The notes beneath the pieces are model-generated. The model worked only from the letters and a program-made list of their open reading frames with translations, was not told the DNA's origin and searched no databases. The position numbers were made by a program, and so were the translations under genes. Positions 36,662 to 46,136 of a stretch of 64,000 nucleotides of DNA are shown one piece after another (within the stretch, counting starts at the first letter, position 1; every line of letters begins with the position of its first letter). The stretch comes from Bacteroidota bacterium (GTDB lineage Bacteria; Bacteroidota; Bacteroidia; AKYH767-A; 2013-40CM-41-45): positions 188,937 through 252,936 of the forward strand of contig QQVM01000021.1 in assembly GCA_003389385.1 (NCBI GenBank), read 5' to 3'.

Positions 36662-37390
36662 TTACTTTGTTCCGGTATATACACTCACCACACCCATAGT
36701 CATTCTCCTGTCGGATACATTATTAAAGCCACATTTTCTCAGGATTTCCTTGAAGGTTTCTCCTTCAGGAAAAGCCATAACAGATTCGTGAAGGTAGCCA
36801 TATGCGGCGGGATCTTTGGATAATTTTTTGCCAATCCAGGGGGTGATTTTTGAAGAGTAGAATGTGTATAAGCCTGAAATAATTACGGACTTTGGTTTTG
36901 AGAATTCAAGAATAACCGTCTTGCCGCCCGGTCTTAATACTCTCAACATTTCTGAAAGGCCTTTTTCGAGGTTTTCAAAATTTCGTACACCAAATGCAAC
37001 GATGACCGCATCAAACTTATTGTCCTGAAATATCAGGTTTTCAGAATCTCCCTCTAAAAGTTCAATTCTCCCGGTTAATTTTTTATCCGTTATTTTCTTT
37101 TTCCCGATAGCCAGCATGTCGGCAGAAATGTCGATCCCGAAAATTTTCTCAGGTTTCAATCTCATTGCTTCCAGGGCGAAATCGCCTGTACCGGTTGCGA
37201 TATCCAAAATGAATGCAGGTTTGATTTCCCTGAGCTCACGGATCGCGCTTCGTCTCCAGTATTTGTCAATACCAAATGAAAGTAAGTGATTTAGGAAATC
37301 ATATCGCCATGCAATGTTGTCAAACATTTTAGCGACCTGTTCTTTCTTGCCAGACTTGCTGTCTTTATAAGGTCTTACCGGTTCTGACAT
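36662..37390 (-). CDS. menG: Demethylmenaquinone methyltransferase
   Basis: 242 residues. SAM-dependent methyltransferase of the UbiE/MenG family: VAKMFDNIAWRYDFLNHLLSFG near the N terminus, motif I LDIATGTGDFALEA, GIDISADML, and the two family signatures VAFGVRNFENLEKGLSEM and RVLRPGGKTVILEFSKP. It carries out the last step of menaquinone synthesis. As Bacteroidota normally use menaquinone, MenG is preferred over UbiE. It lies 3 bases after the heptose kinase gene and 1 base before porT. Confidence 0.95.
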   Translation of the reverse strand: MSEPVRPYKDSKSGKKEQVAKMFDNIAWRYDFLNHLLSFGIDKYWRRSAIRELREIKPAFILDIATGTGDFALEAMRLKPEKIFGIDISADMLAIGKKKITDKKLTGRIELLEGDSENLIFQDNKFDAVIVAFGVRNFENLEKGLSEMLRVLRPGGKTVILEFSKPKSVIISGLYTFYSSKITPWIGKKLSKDPAAYGYLHESVMAFPEGETFKEILRKCGFNNVSDRRMTMGVVSVYTGTK

Positions 37391-37393
37391 TGA

Positions 37394-38401
37394 TTAACTG
37401 ATTCCGAGTCTTTTTATTTCCTCAATTAACTGTTCAGGCTCGACAGGAACTACGCCAACTTTTTCACATACCAGCCCGCCGGCAAGGTTTGCGATGGTTG
37501 CGGTTTTTTCAGCATTCAATCCGATTGCAAGACACAAAGCGGCAACTCCGATAACTGTGTCACCTGCTCCGGAAACATCAGCGATGTTTCTTACATGAGC
37601 CGGAATGATTTTTTCAACCGAATCGTTCAGTACGAGAACTCCTTTTTCTGATAAGGTAAGCAGCAGAGTGCCTATTTGTTTTTCCTTCCTGAATTTTTTT
37701 GCAACTGCGATGATATCCTGAATGCCGTTTTCATCAGGATCCATTTTTATTCCTTCCTTGAGTTCTTTGAGATTTGGTTTGAACAAATCCACATTCTTGT
37801 AATGATTAAAGTTACGTCTCTTAGGATCCACAGCGACAGGAATTTTGTATTGCCTGGCCATTCCGACCACTTGTTCTATAAGGCTTTTACTAATCACTCC
37901 TTTGTCATAATCTTCAATCACGATTACATCAGTTTTCTTTCTTGATAAAATGGACTCAATTCTTTCAAGCAGCCTTTTTCTTTCTGAAGGGGAAAGGTCT
38001 TCTTCACGTTCTTCATCCACTCTCAGCATCTGGTGATTGTTTCCGATCACGCGGGTTTTCCTTGTGGTAGGCCTGTCAGGACTTTGAACCAACCCTTCAG
38101 TCGACATTCCCAGTTCCTGAATAATTTCTGTAAAAGTTCTTCCGTTCAGGTCGTCGCCGATCACCGAGCAAAGAACAGGCGTTGCGCCCAGGGAATGAAT
38201 ATTGATTGCCACATTTGCCGCTCCACCTGGCCTATTTTCACGTTTGGTTACAGAAACTATCGGTACAGGTGCTTCGGGAGAAATGCGGTCCACCTTACCC
38301 CATAAGTACGCATCAATCATGACATCACCGATGATCATGACATTCATCTTTCTGAATTCAGAGATGTAGCTGACAAGTGATTTATTTTTTACAGATGCCA
38401 T
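37394..38401 (-). CDS. rfaE1: D-glycero-beta-D-manno-heptose-7-phosphate kinase
   Basis: 335 residues. PfkB/ribokinase fold: MIIGDVMIDAYLWGKVDRISPEAPVPI is the characteristic RfaE start, followed by RPGGAANVAINI and, at the C terminus, the anion hole and catalytic base in NIADVSGAGDTVIGV. It phosphorylates heptose-7-phosphate at O1 in ADP-heptose synthesis for lipopolysaccharide core. It has no C-terminal nucleotidyltransferase domain, so it corresponds to the kinase half (E1) of HldE, and a separate adenylyltransferase must be encoded elsewhere. It begins 29 bases after aspC. Confidence 0.93.
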   Translation of the reverse strand: MASVKNKSLVSYISEFRKMNVMIIGDVMIDAYLWGKVDRISPEAPVPIVSVTKRENRPGGAANVAINIHSLGATPVLCSVIGDDLNGRTFTEIIQELGMSTEGLVQSPDRPTTRKTRVIGNNHQMLRVDEEREEDLSPSERKRLLERIESILSRKKTDVIVIEDYDKGVISKSLIEQVVGMARQYKIPVAVDPKRRNFNHYKNVDLFKPNLKELKEGIKMDPDENGIQDIIAVAKKFRKEKQIGTLLLTLSEKGVLVLNDSVEKIIPAHVRNIADVSGAGDTVIGVAALCLAIGLNAEKTATIANLAGGLVCEKVGVVPVEPEQLIEEIKRLGIS

Positions 38402-38430
38402 TTATTGTATTTGGGAGATTCCCTCTAAAC

Positions 38431-39630
38431 TTATTTCAGCTCAGCCAAAGCAGCTTTGATCCTGCTCACGGCTTTTCTTAAATCTTCATCGGATGCAGCA
38501 TAGGATATACGGAAACATTCAGGAGCCCCGAATGCTTCACCGGTGACTGTGCTCACTTGCGCTTTTTCCAGCAGATACATGCAGAAATCATCGGCATTCT
38601 TTATAACGTGCTGTCCGTATTTTCTGTTGAAGTACGCGCTTGCATCAGGGAAAACATAAAATGCACCTTTAGGTTCATTCACTTTGAGGTCAGGTATTTC
38701 ACGGATAAGTTCCAGCAGCAAATTTCTTCTCCTGAGAAACGCTTTATTCATTTCTTCAGTAGGTTTTAAATCGCCATTGAGCGCGGCTTCTGCAGCTTTC
38801 TGTGCGATGGAAGAAGCTGCAGAAGTGAACTGACCCTGCATCTTGTCGCATGCCTGCGCGATGTATTTTGGTGCTGCCAAATATCCAATCCTCCAGCCAG
38901 TCATTGCATATCCCTTGGAAACACCGTTTACAAGTATAATTCGCTCCCTGAGACTTTCAAATTGTGCGATGCTTTGATGGCGGTCGAGGAAGTTGATGTG
39001 TTCATAGATTTCATCAGAAAGAATAAATACATGGGGATGCCTCTCGAAAACTTTTGCAAGTGCAGCCAGCTCATCCTTTGAATATACGCTTCCGGTTGGA
39101 TTGCAGGGTGATGAAAAGACAAACATTTTTGTCTTCGGAGTAATCGCATTTTCAAGTTGTTCTGGACTGATTTTGAAATCGCTTTCAATTCCGGTTTTTA
39201 TCGGAACTGTAACACCTTCAGCAAGTTTTACTATTTCAATGTAACTTACCCAATAAGGCATGGGAATGATCACTTCCTCACCCGGATTCACCATACATAA
39301 AATAGCATTCGCGATGCACTGTTTGGCTCCGGTAGAAACCACCACTTGTTCAGGTTCAAAATGAAGATTGTTTTCTCTCTTGAACTTAGCGCAGATTGCG
39401 GATTTCAATTCGTTGTATCCTGAAATCGGAGGATAGAAAGTGAAGCCGTCATCTATAGCCTTCTTCGCAGCTGTTCTTATGTGTTCAGGCGTGATGAAAT
39501 CGGGTTCTCCGAGGCTGAGATTGACAACGTCAATTCCTTTCGCTTTCATTTCCCTGCTCAGCTTGGACATACCGATTGTCTGACTCTGAGAAAGGTTTTG
39601 AACCCTTTTGGATAAAGAGCTTTTTTCCAT
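38431..39630 (-). CDS. aspC: Class I pyridoxal-phosphate aminotransferase (aspartate aminotransferase type)
   Basis: 399 residues. The substrate-binding segment is LSLGEPDFITPEHI, cofactor contacts are STGAKQCI and SPCNPTGSVYSKDEL, D/Y contacts are SDEIYEHI, the Schiff-base lysine is near 239 in GVSKGYAMTGWRIG, and the carboxylate-binding Arg is in FRISYA. It is close to the Ib (bacillus/thermophile) aspartate aminotransferases, so aspartate-oxaloacetate exchange is the most likely reaction. It is the first gene of the leftward cluster with rfaE1, menG, porT, the oxidoreductase and acyltransferase. Confidence 0.9.
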   Translation of the reverse strand: MEKSSLSKRVQNLSQSQTIGMSKLSREMKAKGIDVVNLSLGEPDFITPEHIRTAAKKAIDDGFTFYPPISGYNELKSAICAKFKRENNLHFEPEQVVVSTGAKQCIANAILCMVNPGEEVIIPMPYWVSYIEIVKLAEGVTVPIKTGIESDFKISPEQLENAITPKTKMFVFSSPCNPTGSVYSKDELAALAKVFERHPHVFILSDEIYEHINFLDRHQSIAQFESLRERIILVNGVSKGYAMTGWRIGYLAAPKYIAQACDKMQGQFTSAASSIAQKAAEAALNGDLKPTEEMNKAFLRRRNLLLELIREIPDLKVNEPKGAFYVFPDASAYFNRKYGQHVIKNADDFCMYLLEKAQVSTVTGEAFGAPECFRISYAASDEDLRKAVSRIKAALAELK

Positions 39631-39640
39631 AATTGAGCCG

Positions 39641-39672
39641 CAAACCTAAATAATCCGGCTTAATTGCCCAAG
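39641..39672 (-). promoter_or_regulatory. Probable promoter of the aspC-rfaE1-menG-porT cluster
   Basis: On the minus strand, TAGGTTTG (39648-39641) matches the -7 consensus TAnnTTTG, and CTTG (39672-39669) lies 20 bases upstream, one base off the TTTG -33 element. It is 10 bases before the aspC ATG, giving a very short leader. Confidence 0.45.
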
Positions 39673-39703
39673 TTTGACTGAATCCGGGTTAAATTGACTA
39701 GCA

Positions 39704-39940
39704 ATGAATTCTTTGGGTCAAAGTATTAGCCTGATTGACTCAATTGTTGCATTCGTTTATAAGGTTTTTCCATTTCGCGTATTCCTGATTTGTGTAGTTT
39801 TCCTTGCCGATTTTTACTTACTTGCATTGAACCAAAATGTCAGTGTTTCTATCTGGCATGAAATTGGACTAATTGATATTACGCTGAAAAAATCAACATT
39901 TATGACACTTTGGCGTAAATTCAAAACAATCCTCAATTAA
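39704..39940 (+). CDS. Possible small membrane protein upstream of lon
   Basis: 78 residues from an ATG, with one or two hydrophobic segments (FPFRVFLICVVFLADFYLLAL in the middle) and a basic C terminus (WRKFKTILN). It resembles nothing I recognise. It fills most of the 313-base gap between divergent aspC and lon and ends 3 bases before the lon ATG. If real, it would be co-transcribed and coupled with lon. It could equally be a chance frame in a promoter region, since a lon promoter must lie somewhere here. Confidence 0.3.
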   Translation: MNSLGQSISLIDSIVAFVYKVFPFRVFLICVVFLADFYLLALNQNVSVSIWHEIGLIDITLKKSTFMTLWRKFKTILN

Positions 39941-39943
39941 AAG

Positions 39944-42487
39944 ATGACTGATCAAAATATTCTGAAACTTGCTAATATCATTGATGACGATACGGAATTT
40001 ATCCCACTGCTTTCGCAAGAGGATGAGGACCAAATGAATCAGCAGGACGTTCCTGAAGTACTCTCCATTCTTCCTCTGAGAAATACAGTGCTTTTCCCGG
40101 GTGTGGTAATACCGATTACTGTAGGTCGCGACAAATCCATTAACCTGATCAAAGACGCTTATAAGGGTGATAAAATTATTGGTGTTGTCTCACAAAAAGA
40201 TGTAGCCATCGAAGATCCCGTATTTGAAGATTTGAATTTGGTAGGTACTGTTGCGAATGTGTTGAAGATGCTTCGAATGCCTGATGGAAATACTACGATT
40301 ATTATTCAGGGTAAACGCAGATTCAAGCTTAACGAATGTGTACAGACCGATCCTTACATCCGTTGCTCAGTTACTCCATTCCCAGAGGCGAAAGGCAACG
40401 CGAACGACAGGGAATTCATGGCGACGGTTGCATCGCTCAAGGACCTGGCGTTGCAGATTATACAGCATTCGCCAAACATCCCTTCGGATGCAGCATTTGC
40501 AATAAGGAACATCGAAAGCCATACTTTTCTGATTAATTTCATTTCATCCAACATGAACCTGGATGTAAATGCGAAGCAGGCACTTCTGGAAATTGAAGAT
40601 CATAAAAAACGCGCAACTACTGTGCTGGAACTTCTCTCCAAAGAATTGCAGATGCTTGAACTGAAGAATCAGATCCAGAGTAAAGTAAGGACTGACATTG
40701 ATAAGCAGCAGAGGGAGTATTTCCTGAATCAGCAGTTGAGAACAATTCAGGAAGAGCTGGGCGGGTCCACGCCTGACCGTGAAGTAGCGGAGCTTAAGGA
40801 AAAAGCAAAATCGAAGAAGTGGGGTAAGGAAGTATCCGAATTATTCAATAAAGAGTGTGATCGCCTTGCAAGAATGAATCCTGCAGCTGCTGAATATTCA
40901 GTAGTGCTCAATTATCTTGAATTGCTGCTTGATCTGCCTTGGAACGAATTTACGCAGGATAATTTTGATCTGAAGCATGCTCAGAAAGTGCTTGACAAAG
41001 ATCATTACGGTTTGGAAAAAGTGAAATCAAGAATACTTGAGTACCTCGCGGTTCTCAAGCTGAAAAGAGACATGAAATCTCCGATCATGTGTCTCTTTGG
41101 CCCCCCTGGAGTGGGTAAAACATCTCTGGGGAGGTCCATCGCTACTGCGCTAGGCAGAAAATACGTTCGCATGTCTCTCGGCGGGCTTCGCGACGAAGCG
41201 GAGATTCGTGGCCACAGAAAAACATACATTGGCGCCATGCCGGGAAGAATCATTCAGAATCTTAAGAAGTCAAAATCTTCCAATCCGGTTTTTGTCCTGG
41301 ATGAAATAGACAAACTCGGGAATGATTTTCATGGAGATCCGTCTTCAGCATTACTTGAAGTTTTGGATCCTGAACAAAACAATACTTTTTACGACAACTA
41401 TGTAGAGATCGACTATGACCTCTCGAATGTGTTGTTTATCGCTACAGCAAATTCACTTAGTAACATTCAACCTGCTTTGCTTGACCGTCTTGAGATTATC
41501 GAACTCAGCGGATATACACTTGAAGAGAAAGTCCAGATTGCAGTGCGGCATCTTGTTCCTAAGCAACTTGAAGCCCACGGAGTGAAAAAAGATCAGATTA
41601 AAATTTCCACTAAACTTATTGAGTTTATTATTGAGAACTATACACGTGAATCAGGAGTACGCGGACTCGAAAAGAAATTGGCTTCAGTAATACGCGGAAT
41701 TGCCAAGAAGATTGCGATGGAAGAGAAGTACAATCCGGTACTCACCGAAGATGAAATCGTGAAAATTCTTGGAGTTCAGATTTTCCAGAAGGACAGAGAG
41801 GAAGGTGTGGAAGTTCCCGGTGTTGTAACCGGTCTTGCCTGGACTGCAGTTGGCGGTGATATTCTGTTCGTGGAAGCAAGTGTCAGCCGAGGTAAAGGCA
41901 AGCTTACCTTGACAGGAAATTTAGGAGATGTAATGAAAGAGTCGGCGGTAATAGCACTTGCTTATCTTAAATCACATTCAAAAGAACTTGGAACGGATCC
42001 CCGGATATTTGACCAGTGGGATATTCATATTCATGTTCCTGAAGGTGCTACGCCAAAGGATGGTCCTTCCGCAGGCATTACTATGCTGACAGCTTTGGCA
42101 TCAGTCTTCACGCAGAGAAAAGTGAAGAATAATTTTGCTATGACAGGAGAGATCACACTTCGCGGTAAAGTTCTTCCAGTTGGTGGCATAAAAGAAAAAA
42201 TTCTCGCAGCCCGCAGAGCAGGAATAAAAGATATTATTTTATCTGCTGAAAACAAGAAAGATATTGAAGACATCAAAAAAGAATATGTAAAAGATATCCG
42301 CTTCCATTACGTGAAAGAGATGATTGATGTAGTGAAGCTGGCACTTGGCAAGGATAAAGTGAAAAATGCAATTGACATGAGTTACAAGCCGGAGCTGGAT
42401 AATTTGAAGAACGGAGCCGAAAGCAACAAGGCCATCAAGGGGCCTCAGGAAGTAGTAAAAACTGTTCCGGTTAAAAAGAAGCGTTAA
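39944..42487 (+). CDS. lon: ATP-dependent protease Lon
   Basis: 847 residues. The N-terminal substrate-binding domain runs from LPLRNTVLFPGVVIPI to about 250, then a coiled region (KVRTDIDKQQREYFLNQQLRTIQEELG). The AAA+ module has Walker A GPPGVGKTSLG near 385 and Walker B FVLDEIDKLG. The C-terminal peptidase domain has the catalytic Ser near 706 in PKDGPSAGITM and Lys near 749 in GGIKEKILAARRAG. It degrades misfolded and regulatory proteins in the cytoplasm. The C-terminal 40 residues are lysine-rich and variable. The downstream NAD-binding gene follows after 15 bases and is probably co-transcribed. Confidence 0.97.
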   Translation: MTDQNILKLANIIDDDTEFIPLLSQEDEDQMNQQDVPEVLSILPLRNTVLFPGVVIPITVGRDKSINLIKDAYKGDKIIGVVSQKDVAIEDPVFEDLNLVGTVANVLKMLRMPDGNTTIIIQGKRRFKLNECVQTDPYIRCSVTPFPEAKGNANDREFMATVASLKDLALQIIQHSPNIPSDAAFAIRNIESHTFLINFISSNMNLDVNAKQALLEIEDHKKRATTVLELLSKELQMLELKNQIQSKVRTDIDKQQREYFLNQQLRTIQEELGGSTPDREVAELKEKAKSKKWGKEVSELFNKECDRLARMNPAAAEYSVVLNYLELLLDLPWNEFTQDNFDLKHAQKVLDKDHYGLEKVKSRILEYLAVLKLKRDMKSPIMCLFGPPGVGKTSLGRSIATALGRKYVRMSLGGLRDEAEIRGHRKTYIGAMPGRIIQNLKKSKSSNPVFVLDEIDKLGNDFHGDPSSALLEVLDPEQNNTFYDNYVEIDYDLSNVLFIATANSLSNIQPALLDRLEIIELSGYTLEEKVQIAVRHLVPKQLEAHGVKKDQIKISTKLIEFIIENYTRESGVRGLEKKLASVIRGIAKKIAMEEKYNPVLTEDEIVKILGVQIFQKDREEGVEVPGVVTGLAWTAVGGDILFVEASVSRGKGKLTLTGNLGDVMKESAVIALAYLKSHSKELGTDPRIFDQWDIHIHVPEGATPKDGPSAGITMLTALASVFTQRKVKNNFAMTGEITLRGKVLPVGGIKEKILAARRAGIKDIILSAENKKDIEDIKKEYVKDIRFHYVKEMIDVVKLALGKDKVKNAIDMSYKPELDNLKNGAESNKAIKGPQEVVKTVPVKKKR

Positions 42488-42502
42488 GCGTTTTTATATT
42501 CT

Positions 42503-43150
42503 ATGAAAACAGCCCTAATTGCTGGGTCCACAGGACTTGTCGGGAAAGAGCTTTTGAAACTGCTGCTTGAAGACCAGAATTATTCAAAAGTCATCAGTCT
42601 TGTCAGGAGCAGTCTGGCAGTGCAACATCCGAAACTGCATGAAGTGATCATCGACTTCAACAAGCTTGGCGAATACGGCAATTACTTTGATGGCGTTGAT
42701 CATGTGTTTTGCTGCCTTGGCACTACGATGAAAAAGGCAGGGACTGAGGATGCTTTTCGCGTTGTGGATTATGACTATCCTGTGAAACTTGCAATGCTCG
42801 CAGAAGAGCATGGATGTAAGGGTTATTATTGCATCAGCGCGATGGGGGCTGACAGCAAATCGAAAGTTTTTTACAACAGGGTGAAGGGTACACTTGAAAA
42901 GAAAGTGCTTGGAATGAAAATTCCAACCGTAATATTCTTCAGGCCTTCATTGCTGATTGGATACAGGGAAGAAACCAGATGGCTGGAGAGATTGGCAATA
43001 TGGCTTTTCCGGTCCATTGCTTTTATTTTCTGGGGACCATTGAGAAATTTCAAGGCGATACCGGCCAGCAAAGTGGCAAAAACCATGTTACGAAAAGCTG
43101 ACGAGGGTGTTCAGGGACACCACATAGTCATGTCAGGCGAAATGCTATAA
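42503..43150 (+). CDS. NAD(P)-binding atypical SDR protein (HTATIP2/TIP30-like)
   Basis: 215 residues. Rossmann motif ALIAGSTGLVGKELL at the N terminus (GxxGxxG), then HVFCCLGTTMKKAG, the segment YYCISAMGADSKS, YNRVKGTLEKKV (an active-site-like Y-x3-K), and RPSLLIGYREETRWLE. These match the small atypical SDR proteins related to human HTATIP2. The substrate is unknown. A short hydrophobic run (LAIWLFRSIAFIFWGPL) suggests membrane contact. It is downstream of lon on the same strand and ends in a shared terminator. Confidence 0.85.
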   Translation: MKTALIAGSTGLVGKELLKLLLEDQNYSKVISLVRSSLAVQHPKLHEVIIDFNKLGEYGNYFDGVDHVFCCLGTTMKKAGTEDAFRVVDYDYPVKLAMLAEEHGCKGYYCISAMGADSKSKVFYNRVKGTLEKKVLGMKIPTVIFFRPSLLIGYREETRWLERLAIWLFRSIAFIFWGPLRNFKAIPASKVAKTMLRKADEGVQGHHIVMSGEML

Positions 43151-43180
43151 AAAAATCCAGGCTTTTGACCTGGATTTTTA
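43149..43180. terminator. Bidirectional terminator between the SDR gene and rho
   Basis: AAAATCCAGG (43152-43161) pairs with CCTGGATTTT (43169-43178) around a 7-base loop, with A and T runs on the two sides. It can serve both convergent genes. Confidence 0.85.
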
Positions 43181-43205
43181 ATTCAGATTATTCTGATTTT
43201 TTCGT

Positions 43206-44846
43206 TTATCCGTTCATGGAGATAAGAAACTCCTCATTAGATTTAGTTCCTCTCATCTGCGTGAGAAGGAATTCCATTGCTTCCATCGGATTCATGTCTG
43301 CAAGGTGATTTCTGAGAATCCACATACGCTGAAGAGTTTCCTTGTCAAGCAGCATATCTTCTCTTCTGGTACTTGATGCCACAAGGTCAATTGCAGGGAA
43401 TACCCTCTTGTTAGCGAGCTTACGGTCAAGCTGGAGTTCCATATTGCCGGTACCTTTGAATTCCTCAAAGATAACTTCATCCATTCTTGAACCGGTATCG
43501 ATCAGGGCGGTAGCAAGAATTGTCAGCGAGCCGCCATTTTCGATTTTACGTGCTGATCCGAAAAATCTTTTTGGTTTGTGAAGAGCGTTTGCTTCAACAC
43601 CGCCAGAGAGAACTTTTCCGCTTGCAGGAGCCACAGTATTGTATGCACGAGCCAGTCGGGTGATGGAATCAAGAAGAATAACCACATCGTGTCCGCATTC
43701 AACCATGCGTTTGGCTTTTTCCAAAACGATGTTCGCGATTTTTACGTGTCTTTCCGCAGGCTCATCGAAAGTGGAGGCAACTACTTCTGCCTTCACACTT
43801 CTGGCCATATCGGTTACTTCTTCAGGTCTTTCATCCACAAGAAGAATAATCATATACACTTCAGGGTGATTCGCAGCAATTGCATTTGCCACATCTTTCA
43901 AAAGAATAGTCTTACCGGTTTTCGGCTGGGCAACTATCAAACCTCTCTGACCTTTTCCGATAGGTGTGAAGAGGTCCATGATACGGGTGCTGTAATTTGT
44001 ATTGCTTCCGCTCAGGTTGAGTTTTTCATCCGGAAAGAGTGGTGTGAGATAATCAAAATGCACTCTGTCTCTTACTACAGCAGGATCCTGGCCGTTGATG
44101 AAATCAACTTTTGTCAGCGGGAAATACTTTTCACCCTCCCTGGGAGGGCGTACCATTCCTTTTACTGTGTCACCGGTTTTCAGGCCGAAGAGTTTTATCT
44201 GGGATTGCGATACGTATACATCATCAGGCGAAGTCAGGTAATTGTAATCACTGCTTCTGAGGAAGCCAAAACCGTCAGGCATAGTTTCCAGCACGCCTTC
44301 TACTTCTACAAATGTATCAGGATCTGCAGCAGGTTCAGTTTGCTGGTTGAAATTGCCGCGTGGTCTTGCATTCCTGTCAAAGTCCTGGCGTTGGCCATAC
44401 TGCCTTTGAGTTTCAGGAACAGATGTTGCAGGTGCAGCTGCAGGCGCAGAAGCTTGAACTACCGGGGCAGGTGTTTCTACCTTCGTGGCAGGAATCTTCA
44501 CGCTGGGTTCCAGGACGGCTGTATCCATTTTGGAAGGAGTGCCGATCTTCGAAGGGCTCACACGTTTGCGCTTTGGTCTTCCTTTTGATGAAGCATCATC
44601 ATCATCGGCAGGATCTTCCTCTTCAGTTTCGACTTCTTTCACTTTTACCTTTTCGGCTGGGGCGAACTTTGAAACAAGTGCATCTTTGATCGAGCTACTT
44701 GCCTGCGGGTTTAGTGCTTGTTGATCAAGAATCTTGTAAATCAATTCCTGTTTTCTCAACTCATCATAATTTGGAATGTTCATTAAACGAGCTATTTCTT
44801 TTAGCTCATTCACGAGCTTGTCGTTTAATTCTAAAATATCGTACAT
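43206..44846 (-). CDS. rho: Transcription termination factor Rho
   Basis: 546 residues, about 125 longer than E. coli Rho. The N terminus ([22 protein letters not shown]) matches the Rho N domain. Residues about 45-185 are an insertion rich in K, E, A, P and Q ([32 protein letters not shown]), typical of Bacteroidota Rho. The RNA-binding OSB domain follows ([21 protein letters not shown]). Walker A is AQPKTGKT near 309, Walker [16 protein letters not shown], and the R finger region [18 protein letters not shown] follows. It is a hexameric RNA helicase that ends transcription. The 319 bases upstream may hold an autoregulatory leader. Confidence 0.97.
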   Translation of the reverse strand: MYDILELNDKLVNELKEIARLMNIPNYDELRKQELIYKILDQQALNPQASSSIKDALVSKFAPAEKVKVKEVETEEEDPADDDDASSKGRPKRKRVSPSKIGTPSKMDTAVLEPSVKIPATKVETPAPVVQASAPAAAPATSVPETQRQYGQRQDFDRNARPRGNFNQQTEPAADPDTFVEVEGVLETMPDGFGFLRSSDYNYLTSPDDVYVSQSQIKLFGLKTGDTVKGMVRPPREGEKYFPLTKVDFINGQDPAVVRDRVHFDYLTPLFPDEKLNLSGSNTNYSTRIMDLFTPIGKGQRGLIVAQPKTGKTILLKDVANAIAANHPEVYMIILLVDERPEEVTDMARSVKAEVVASTFDEPAERHVKIANIVLEKAKRMVECGHDVVILLDSITRLARAYNTVAPASGKVLSGGVEANALHKPKRFFGSARKIENGGSLTILATALIDTGSRMDEVIFEEFKGTGNMELQLDRKLANKRVFPAIDLVASSTRREDMLLDKETLQRMWILRNHLADMNPMEAMEFLLTQMRGTKSNEEFLISMNG

Positions 44847-45165
44847 GAAAAATATGGGGTTTGAAAATCCTGGCGGATCTTTATTGAATTATGCTTTGTG
44901 CGTATTGAAAACGCAATGAATCATAAGAATTTTAGTAGATGAAATCTTTTGTTTAACCCTTAGAAGAACTGGGAAACTCCGGGGCGGATAGATCAAAAAT
45001 CCGGGATCGGAATGCTTGTGTGCACAATATTACACTGTTTTGATTACTTGTACAACAATTTTCCTCTTTTTTTTTACATATATGCTGTTGATTATTACCA
45101 TTGAGCGTATAAAAAAGTTTCGAATTGATTAAAAAAGAGCGTTATTTGCACAACTTCAACAGTCT
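44847..45165. other. Intergenic region, divergent rho and DUF4293 genes
   Basis: 319 bases without a credible gene. It must hold the promoter and 5' leader of rho on the minus strand and the promoter of the DUF4293 gene. No exact TAnnTTTG box was found for either. Local inverted pieces (GATCAAAAATCCGGGATC near 44992) are weak. Confidence 0.5.
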
Positions 45166-45624
45166 ATGATACAAAGGGTTCAATCACTTCTTCTACTGAT
45201 CACAGCAGGGCTTGCTGTTATATTGATGTTTGTACCGGTGTATGAACTACATAATACTGTCGGTCAACCAGGAGGCAGTTCTGATCCTCAGGGCGTCTAC
45301 ATTTTTTCAAATGAATCACATCAGGGAAATGCACTCTTACTTATTATCAATTCGGTGATCGGCGCATTGGCCTTTGTGACGATATTCATGTTCAAGTGGA
45401 GAGGTCTTCAGATACGAATGTGTAATCTGGGATTGCTGTTAACCTGCCTGATGATTGGTCTTTTGTTTTTTCTTGCTGACACAATGTCCTCAAACATGAA
45501 CCAGCGTGTGGAATATAAATTCGGAAGCTATATTCCGCTCATTCAACTTGTGTTGCTTTTCGTTTCGGGAAAGTTTATCAGAAAAGATGAAGATCTTGTA
45601 AGATCTGCAGACAGACTACGCTAA
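45166..45624 (+). CDS. DUF4293 family four-helix membrane protein
   Basis: 152 residues with four hydrophobic helices: LLLLITAGLAVILMFVPV, LLLIINSVIGALAFVTIFMF, LGLLLTCLMIGLLFFLA and YIPLIQLVLLFVSGKFI. The start MIQRVQSLLLLI is the recognisable DUF4293 signature, a family restricted to Bacteroidota with no known function. A basic C-terminal tail is cytoplasmic in the simplest topology. The stop overlaps that of the convergent YfcE-like gene by 4 bases. It is divergent from rho. Confidence 0.85.
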   Translation: MIQRVQSLLLLITAGLAVILMFVPVYELHNTVGQPGGSSDPQGVYIFSNESHQGNALLLIINSVIGALAFVTIFMFKWRGLQIRMCNLGLLLTCLMIGLLFFLADTMSSNMNQRVEYKFGSYIPLIQLVLLFVSGKFIRKDEDLVRSADRLR

Positions 45625-46127
45625 GAGCTGATCTTTCCTCTCAGTCCTAATTCTATTGCTTCGAGATCCGTTATCTTTCCTTCATTGATATCAAATCGCA
45701 GCAAGGTTCTCATTTTATGGAAGCCGTGAATTCCTGCAGCTCCCGGGTTCATGTGCAGCAGTTGAAACTGTTCGTCCCGCATCACCTTTAAAATATGAGA
45801 ATGCCCGCAGATAAACAGATCAGGAGAATATTCCTTAATCAGCTTTCTTGCCTCCGGAAAATAATTTCCCGGATATCCGCCAATGTGGATGATCAGTACT
45901 TTTATTCCTTCGCAAGAAAAACTTAGCAAAGGAGGAACAAGTGAACGGATATTTTGTCCGTCGATGTTTCCTGAAACTGCCCGTAGCGGGCAAATCGCTT
46001 TTAGTTTGAAGATGATTTCTTCTGTGCCGATATCGCCGGCATGCCAGATTTCGTCTCTGTCAGAGAAGTACTTCAGGATTGCATCATCCATGTGGCCGTG
46101 CGTATCGCTCAGGAGTCCGATTTTCAT
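45621..46127 (-). CDS. YfcE/MJ0936-type metallophosphoesterase
   Basis: 168 residues. Calcineurin-like ligands: LLSDTHGH (D-x-H), WHAGDIG (GD), VSGNIDGQ (GN, with D where GNHD has its H), LIIHIGGYPG and FICGHSHILK. MNPGAAG near the C terminus is typical of the YfcE subfamily of small cytoplasmic phosphodiesterases. It begins 9 bases after batE, so it is the last gene of the Bat operon transcript, although a functional link is not established. Confidence 0.9.
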   Translation of the reverse strand: MKIGLLSDTHGHMDDAILKYFSDRDEIWHAGDIGTEEIIFKLKAICPLRAVSGNIDGQNIRSLVPPLLSFSCEGIKVLIIHIGGYPGNYFPEARKLIKEYSPDLFICGHSHILKVMRDEQFQLLHMNPGAAGIHGFHKMRTLLRFDINEGKITDLEAIELGLRGKISS

Positions 46128-46136
46128 CTGTAAAAA

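Noticed and set aside
43578..44588. 336-residue plus-strand frame
   Set aside because: It lies antisense to the conserved core of rho, has no family signature and is rich in Cys/His/Arg as expected of a frame shadow.
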